A stretch of DNA of 64,000 nucleotides, taken from the NCBI RefSeq assembly GCF_001969365.1, contig NZ_CP019312.1:1488001-1552000 (forward strand), in the 5' to 3' direction. Both the position numbers and the translations under genes were made by a program. This stretch comes from Tateyamaria omphalii. GTDB lineage: Bacteria > Pseudomonadota > Alphaproteobacteria > Rhodobacterales > Rhodobacteraceae. Positions within the stretch are counted from its first letter, which is position 1. Every line of letters begins with the position of its first letter. Positions 59,111-64,000 of the stretch are shown one piece after another. The notes beneath the pieces are model-generated. The model saw nothing but the letters and a program-made list of their open reading frames with translations, was not told where the DNA came from and made no database searches.

Positions 59111-59233
59111 AAAACCCCGGCAAAAACCTGCGCACTGCATACCCCATAGTGACACACCGCCACAATCGGCGTATATCTGCGCATGAGGCCCGGAGAAACC
59201 GGGCACGAACAAGAGCAACACAGGCGGTTCAAC

Positions 59234-59800
59234 ATGAAATCGAACGGAATCTCGCGGCGCGCATTCGCCGCAGGGGCGCTTGCTGGCACGGGGCTGCTGG
59301 CGGCATGCGGAAACGGCATCGGCAGCCGGGGCGGGTCGCTCATCGACGCCCGCGTCGACGCAACGCTGAACGAAATGTATCGCAGCTACCCCAACACCGT
59401 GCAGCTTGCGCAAAAGTCCAACGGCATGCTGGTCATGCCGCTCGTGACCGAGGCGGGCCTGGGCTTTGGCGGCGCCTACGGGCGCGGCGCTTTGCGGGTC
59501 AACGACGCGACCATCGACTATTACTCAGTGGTCAAAGGCTCCGGCGGGCTGCAAATCGGCGCGCAGCAATACGCCCACGTCCTCTTCTTCATGACCGAAG
59601 AGGCGTTGAGCGAGTTCCGCCGCAGCCCCGGCTGGGCGGCAGGCGCCGACCTGGAATACGTCGTGTCGGACGAAGGCGACAGCGTTGCCGCAGACACGAC
59701 GACCGCACTTTCACCGGTCTTGGCCGCCGTCTTCGCCCGCGCGGGCCTGCGCATCGGCGCCACACTCGAAGGCACCAAATACACGCGGATCATCCCCTAA
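59234..59800 (+). CDS. SYLF/YSC84-domain lipoprotein
   Basis: A 188-residue exported protein. The N-terminus has a twin-arginine-like SRRAF and a lipobox LLAAC with Cys25 as the lipid attachment site. The rest is an SYLF (Ysc84) domain (about residues 60-188) with VMPLVTEAGLGFGGAYGRG and YYSVVKGSGGLQIGAQ. The domain binds lipids in eukaryotic relatives; in bacteria its role is unknown. The ATG at 59234 is selected to give the lipoprotein signal. It is convergent with the dehydrogenase gene across a strong hairpin. Confidence 0.87.
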   Translation: MKSNGISRRAFAAGALAGTGLLAACGNGIGSRGGSLIDARVDATLNEMYRSYPNTVQLAQKSNGMLVMPLVTEAGLGFGGAYGRGALRVNDATIDYYSVVKGSGGLQIGAQQYAHVLFFMTEEALSEFRRSPGWAAGADLEYVVSDEGDSVAADTTTALSPVLAAVFARAGLRIGATLEGTKYTRIIP

Positions 59801-59806
59801 TTCCGG

Positions 59807-59852
59807 GTCGGTGGGTGGGCGATCCAGCCTTGCTGGGAGCGCACCCACCGAC
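59807..59852. terminator. Long hairpin between convergent genes (bidirectional terminator)
   Basis: GTCGGTGGGTG (59807-59817) pairs perfectly with CACCCACCGAC (59842-59852). Inside are a GCG/CGC pair set and a CCAGC-CTT-GCTGG stem, so nearly the whole 46 bp folds. There is no U-tract on either strand. Confidence 0.6.
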
Positions 59853-59857
59853 ATCCC

Positions 59858-60730
59858 TCACCCCATACTGCGCAGCCGCTTGAACAGGCTGGACGTATCC
59901 CAGCGACCGCCCCCCATCTTCTGCACATCCTTGTAAAACTGATCGACCAGCGCCGTCACCGGCAGGCTCGCGCCGTTCTCATCCGCAGTGTCCAGGCAAA
60001 TCCCCAGATCCTTGCGCATCCAGTCGGTGGCAAAGCCGTGCTCGAAATGATCGTCCAGCATCGTCTCGTACCGGTTTGACATCTGCCACGACCCCGCAGC
60101 GCCCTGCGAAATCACCTCGACCACCGCACGACCATCCAAACCGGCCTTCTCCGCAAAATGCAGCGCCTCCGACAGCCCCTGCACGACACCGGCAATGGCA
60201 ATCTGGTTGCACATCTTGGTCATCTGACCCGCACCGCTCTCGCCAATCCGGCGGCACAGCTTGGCATAGGCGGCCATGATCGGCTCGGCCCGCGCGTAAG
60301 CCCCCTGATCGCCCCCGCACATGATGGACAGGGCACCATTCTCGGCCCCCGCCTGCCCGCCCGAGATCGGCGCATCCACAAAACTGATCTGTGCGGCATC
60401 GGCGGCCGCATACAGCTCCGCCGTCACCTTCGCGGACACGGTCGTGTGATCGACAAACACGGTGCCGCTGCCCATCCCGGCAAAGGCGCCGTCCTCTCCC
60501 AAACACACCGACCGCAAATCGTCGTCATTGCCCACACAGGCCATGACGAAATCCGCCCCCTCGGCGGCCGCCCGCGGGGTTCGCGCCATGGCCCCGCCAT
60601 GGTCGCTGACCCAATCCTGCGCCTTGGCCGCCGTGCGGTTGTACACCGTCACCTCATGGCTCGCCTTCAGCAGATGCCCCGCCATCGGCGCACCCATCAC
60701 GCCCATCCCCAAAAACGCCAGCTTCGCCAT
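59858..60730 (-). CDS. NAD(P)-dependent oxidoreductase, 3-hydroxyisobutyrate dehydrogenase family
   Basis: A 290-residue beta-hydroxyacid dehydrogenase. The Rossmann motif is FLGMGVMGAPMAGHL, the substrate motif DAPISGGQAGAENGAL, and the catalytic lysine lies in GSGAGQMTKMCNQ. The C-terminal DLGICLDTADENGASLPVT segment is typical. The exact substrate (3-hydroxyisobutyrate, glyoxylate, tartronate semialdehyde or succinic semialdehyde) cannot be fixed from these motifs. The ATG at 60730 begins at MAKLAFLG. It is divergent from the acylase gene. Confidence 0.87.
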   Translation of the reverse strand: MAKLAFLGMGVMGAPMAGHLLKASHEVTVYNRTAAKAQDWVSDHGGAMARTPRAAAEGADFVMACVGNDDDLRSVCLGEDGAFAGMGSGTVFVDHTTVSAKVTAELYAAADAAQISFVDAPISGGQAGAENGALSIMCGGDQGAYARAEPIMAAYAKLCRRIGESGAGQMTKMCNQIAIAGVVQGLSEALHFAEKAGLDGRAVVEVISQGAAGSWQMSNRYETMLDDHFEHGFATDWMRKDLGICLDTADENGASLPVTALVDQFYKDVQKMGGGRWDTSSLFKRLRSMG

Positions 60731-60837
60731 GCCAGGATCCCTCACCTTGTTTTGCGCAGCCGGTGGCTTGCGCTTCCGTCCCCGCCTACCTAACAGTCAT
60801 GGCCCAAGGGTCAACGCGGACGGCAAGGACAGACGGA

Positions 60838-63303
60838 ATGGCAGTGGTGTTTCAATGGCTGGTCCGGCTCACGGCGGCACTGATCGTGCTGGCCGTTCTG
60901 GCGGTGGGCATGGTCTACTACCTCGCCTCCCGCTCGCTGCCCAACTACGACGCGCGGGTGCGCGTGCCCGCCATCTCGGCACCGGTCGAGATCGTGCGCG
61001 ACAACGCCAACGTGCCGCATATCTTCGGCCAGACGGACAGGGATGTGTTCCACGGTCTGGGCTTTGCCCACGCGCAGGACCGGCTCTGGCAAATGATGAT
61101 GCTGCGCCGCACGGCCCAGGGGCGGCTGAGCGAGCTTTTCGGCACCACCACCGTCGATATCGACAGCTTCATCCGCCGCCTCGACATCTACCGGCTCTCG
61201 GTCCAATCGGTAGACGCCCAAGACGCCGACACCCGCGCCGCGCTTGAGGCCTACGCCTCTGGCGTCAATGCCCGCCTCGACCAGATCAACGCCGAGGCAC
61301 TGGGGCGCGGCGCGCCAGAAATGTTCCTCTTCAACACGCCCCTCGCCCCGTGGCGACCCGCCGACAGCATTGCCGTCGCGAAACTCATGGGTCTTCAACT
61401 CTCCGGCCACCTGAGCGAGGAAGTGCTGCGCGCCCGCATGTCGCTGGCCCTCGATGACCCCGCACGGCTCGCCGACATCCTTCCGGACGTGCCGGGCGAC
61501 GGCATCGCCAGCCTGCCCGAATACGCGACACTCGTGCCCGGCACGACACCCGACTTTGCTGCAACCGAACCCGACCCGCACCCGCTCTCCCCCTTTCGCC
61601 CGCGCGGCTTTGCGGGTGCCTCCAACGCCTGGGCCGCCGCCGCCATACGCTCCGCCTCGGGCGGCACGCTGCTGGCCAACGACCCGCATCTGGGATTCTC
61701 TGCACCCGCCATCTGGTATCTCGCCCGGCTGGAGCTTCAGACCGGCGGCGTCATCGGCGGCACCATCCCCGGCATGCCCGTGGTCCTCACGGGCCGCTCC
61801 GACCGGCTCGGCTGGGGGCTGACGACGGCCTATGTCGACGATCAGGACGTGTTCATCGAGGAACTGAACCCCGACAATACCGGCCAATACCGCACCCCCA
61901 CAGGCTGGAAGGATTTCGAGACGCGCGATTCCATCCTGCAGATCGCGGATCAGGATCCAGTCACGCTCACCCTGCGCTGGACCGACAACGGCCCCGTGCT
62001 GCCGGGCAGCGTCCGCAATCTGGGCGCCGTGACACCGCCGGGCCACGTGGCCGCACTCAGCTGGACCGTGCTCAGCCCCAATGACACCTCGCTCAGCGCT
62101 GCCCTGGGCATCATGAAGGCGCAAAACGTCGCCGAGGCGATCATCGTAGGCGAAGACTACATCGCCCCGGCCCAGAACATCACGCTGGTGGACCGCAGTT
62201 CCATCGCCATGAAGACCATCGGCGCGGTGCCGAACAGGAACTCCGCGCATCAAAGCCAGGGGCGGCTGCCCTCGCTCGGATACCGGGCCGAAAACCGCTG
62301 GCAGGGGCGCATGCCCTACGCCTCGAACCCTGGCTTCGTCTCGCCCATCGGCGGCATTCTCGGCAACACCAACAACAAGACGGTGGACCGCCCCTTCCCC
62401 AACCACATCAGCTTCACCTGGGGCGACACACAGCGCGTGCAGCGCTGGCGCAGGCTCATGCAGGCGCGCGAGGTCCATACCCGCGACAGCTTTATCGAGG
62501 CGCAGCTCGACACTGTCAGCTTCACCGCCCGCTCGCTTCTGCCTCTGATCGGGGCAGAACTGTGGTTCACGGGCGAAGCCGCACCCACAGGCACCCCCGA
62601 ACGCCAACGCCAACGCGCGCTCGCGCTGCTCGCCGAATGGAATGGCGAGATGAACGAACACTGGCCCGAACCGCTGATCTACGCCGCCTGGATCCGCAAG
62701 CTGCAGGACAGGCTGATCCGGGACGAGCTGGGCCCTATGGCCGACACACTGACGCATCCAGAGCCTCTGTTCATCGAACGCGCGTTCCGGGATGTGGACG
62801 GCGCAAGCATCTGGTGCGACGTGCGGCAGTCGGCACCGATTGAAACCTGCCCCGACATGGCGCGCCTCGCGCTCGACGACGCCCTGCTCGAGATCAACGA
62901 GACCTGGGGCACGCAACTGGAATCGCTGCGCTGGGGCGACGCGCATCAGGCCACCCATGACCATCAGGTGCTGGGTACGGTGCCGATCCTGCGCTACTTC
63001 GTCAACATCCGGCAAAGCACGTCGGGCGGCGACAACACGCTCCTGCGCGGACTGACCCGGGGCACCGGACCCGACCCGTTCCACAACGTGCACGGCGCAG
63101 GCTACCGGGGCGTCTACGACTTTGCTGACCCGAACTCCTCGGTCTTCGTGATCTCCACGGGTCAATCCGGCCACTTCCTGTCGCGCCACTACGATGATCT
63201 GGCGCAGCTCTGGCGGCGCGGCGAATACATCCCCATGTCGCTTGACGAAGGGCTGGCACGGGCCGCTGCCGTGGGCATCACACGGCTCGAACCGCTGCGA
63301 TGA
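60838..63303 (+). CDS. Penicillin acylase-family N-terminal nucleophile hydrolase
   Basis: An 821-residue precursor with a membrane anchor or uncleaved signal (about residues 9-29). Self-cleavage would occur before Ser262 in FAGASNAW, which becomes the N-terminal nucleophile of the large subunit. The alpha-chain part has IPHIFGQT-like VPHIFGQTDRDVFHGLGFAHAQDRLWQM. The beta chain has NDPHLGF and the GIPG-like GTIPGMP segment. Relatives include penicillin and AHL (quorum signal) acylases. An AHL substrate is possible in a roseobacter, but the sequence does not decide this. The ATG at 60838 is preferred over 60763 because of the signal segment. Confidence 0.85.
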   Translation: MAVVFQWLVRLTAALIVLAVLAVGMVYYLASRSLPNYDARVRVPAISAPVEIVRDNANVPHIFGQTDRDVFHGLGFAHAQDRLWQMMMLRRTAQGRLSELFGTTTVDIDSFIRRLDIYRLSVQSVDAQDADTRAALEAYASGVNARLDQINAEALGRGAPEMFLFNTPLAPWRPADSIAVAKLMGLQLSGHLSEEVLRARMSLALDDPARLADILPDVPGDGIASLPEYATLVPGTTPDFAATEPDPHPLSPFRPRGFAGASNAWAAAAIRSASGGTLLANDPHLGFSAPAIWYLARLELQTGGVIGGTIPGMPVVLTGRSDRLGWGLTTAYVDDQDVFIEELNPDNTGQYRTPTGWKDFETRDSILQIADQDPVTLTLRWTDNGPVLPGSVRNLGAVTPPGHVAALSWTVLSPNDTSLSAALGIMKAQNVAEAIIVGEDYIAPAQNITLVDRSSIAMKTIGAVPNRNSAHQSQGRLPSLGYRAENRWQGRMPYASNPGFVSPIGGILGNTNNKTVDRPFPNHISFTWGDTQRVQRWRRLMQAREVHTRDSFIEAQLDTVSFTARSLLPLIGAELWFTGEAAPTGTPERQRQRALALLAEWNGEMNEHWPEPLIYAAWIRKLQDRLIRDELGPMADTLTHPEPLFIERAFRDVDGASIWCDVRQSAPIETCPDMARLALDDALLEINETWGTQLESLRWGDAHQATHDHQVLGTVPILRYFVNIRQSTSGGDNTLLRGLTRGTGPDPFHNVHGAGYRGVYDFADPNSSVFVISTGQSGHFLSRHYDDLAQLWRRGEYIPMSLDEGLARAAAVGITRLEPLR

Positions 63304-63352
63304 CCCCGCCCTTCATTGTTCCAAAAATATGCACGTCCACGGCGGCCACCCC

Positions 63353-63894
63353 GTGACCACGATCCTTTTCAACAAACCCTACGGCGTGCTGTCGCAATTC
63401 ACCGACACAGGCACCGCAGGCTCCCCCGCCCCACGCTGTCCAACTACATCGACCTGCCCGGCGTCTACGCCGCAGGGCGGCTCGACCGCGACAGCGAGGG
63501 GCTCATGGTCCTGACCAGCGACGGCAAACTGCAAGCCCAGATCGCGCACCCGAAATACAAGGCGCCCAAAACCTACTGGGCGCAGGTCGAGGGTACGATC
63601 ACCGACACGGCCCTCACCCAACTGCGCAAGGGTGTCACTCTCAAGGACGGCCCCACCAAACCCGCCAGGGCGCAGGCCATCGCAGTACCAAGGATCTGGG
63701 ACCGCGACCCGCCCATCCGGGTGCGCAAATCCATCCCCGACAGCTGGCTCGAACTCACCCTCACCGAGGGACGCAACCGGCAAGTGCGGCGGATGACGGC
63801 CCATGTGGGCTTCCCCACGCTGCGCCTCATCCGGGTGCAGATCGGGGACTGGCGCCTGGGCGATCTTGCACCTGGGGCATGGCGCCCGGCCTAG
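63353..63894 (+). pseudogene. RluE-type 23S rRNA pseudouridine synthase, frameshifted
   Basis: The N-terminal part [19 protein letters not shown] is in one frame and the remainder, [29 protein letters not shown] to the C-terminus, is in the next. The join falls at a run of five C residues (63423-63427); a sixth C would restore one open frame of family length. The catalytic Asp is in GRLDRDSEG and the C-terminal [14 protein letters not shown] motif is normal. Either a 1-bp deletion, a sequencing error or a phase-variable tract explains it. The start is GTG 63353, with an in-frame ATG at 63329 as an alternative. It lies 50 bp after the acylase gene. Confidence 0.78.
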
Positions 63895-63955
63895 GGACTT
63901 GGCAGCGGACCAGCCTCTCGCTTAGTCTGATGACATTTCCAGATTGAGCCTTTCG

Positions 63956-64000
63956 ATGAAACGCATTGCTTTTTTGCTTGTTTGCCTGGCCTGCGGTGCG
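63956..64000 (+). CDS. Secreted or lipoprotein gene, first 15 codons (truncated by window edge)
   Basis: Only MKRIAFLLVCLACGA is visible: a basic start followed by a hydrophobic stretch with a lipobox-like LAC. This indicates an exported protein. Nothing can be said of its function. Confidence 0.5.
   Translation, partial: MKRIAFLLVCLACGA

Noticed and set aside
60811..63189. A 792-codon leftward open frame
   Set aside because: It lies exactly opposite the penicillin acylase gene; the latter has catalytic motifs and a signal segment, the former has none.

Overview
This GC-rich window is ordinary chromosomal DNA of an alphaproteobacterium, very probably a Roseobacter-group member of the Rhodobacterales. 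The lineage is indicated by an iscR-suf operon whose IscR lacks the usual cluster cysteines, an Irr-type iron box at the iscR promoter, a GTTC-N7-GTTC LexA box at recA, cckA, an Usg-family gene, a DmdB-like acyl-CoA ligase, a RamA-like corrinoid activator and the zwf-pgl-pgi cluster. I see no prophage, transposase, integrase or CRISPR array. Gene order, codon use and composition look uniform.

Layout. 1-2819: start of the iscR-suf Fe-S assembly operon (leftward) and a divergent alpha/beta-hydrolase operon ending in an HD phosphohydrolase. 2920-7865: icd, a YitT membrane protein, an AsnC regulator with an SMR transporter, and typA. 7920-12112: alaS and recA, with an SOS-type promoter. 12310-19092: a sulfotransferase-like protein, the CckA hybrid kinase, an RsmB-type methyltransferase, guaB and a ureohydrolase. 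19256-27230: a 2Fe-2S/ASKHA corrinoid activator coupled to a SAM methyltransferase, tRNA-Gly(CCC), a sulfatase, a DmdB-like ligase and an animal-type haem peroxidase. 27479-31174: zwf-pgl-pgi, feeding glucose into the Entner-Doudoroff and pentose phosphate routes. 31369-39837: a radical SAM protein, usg, gyrA, an M32 carboxypeptidase with ctaA, a TrmJ-type methylase and a divergent ThiE-like protein. 39834-46437: a HupE-like and DUF4198 pair whose start codons overlap, psuK-psuG, DUF502, a patatin and bdhA. 46438-53741: a candidate small RNA, an orphan peptide-binding protein, an aquaporin, an XRE-cupin regulator, an AMP ligase, a FrnE-type thioredoxin-fold protein and a Bcr-like exporter. 53738-64000: mfd, a small membrane protein, hemB, a SYLF lipoprotein, a 3-hydroxyisobutyrate dehydrogenase-like protein, a penicillin-acylase homologue, a frameshifted RluE-type pseudouridine synthase and the first codons of a secreted protein.

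No large new multi-gene system stands out. The least explained signals are non-coding: (i) a roughly 76-nt small RNA between bdhA and the peptide-binding protein, with its own promoter, an internal hairpin and a strong terminator; (ii) two families of short intergenic repeats, five copies of one and three of the other; (iii) several precise operator-like palindromes (Irr box, LexA box, LacI-type site at zwf, palindrome in the recA leader); and (iv) the overlapping divergent start codons at 41025-41028.
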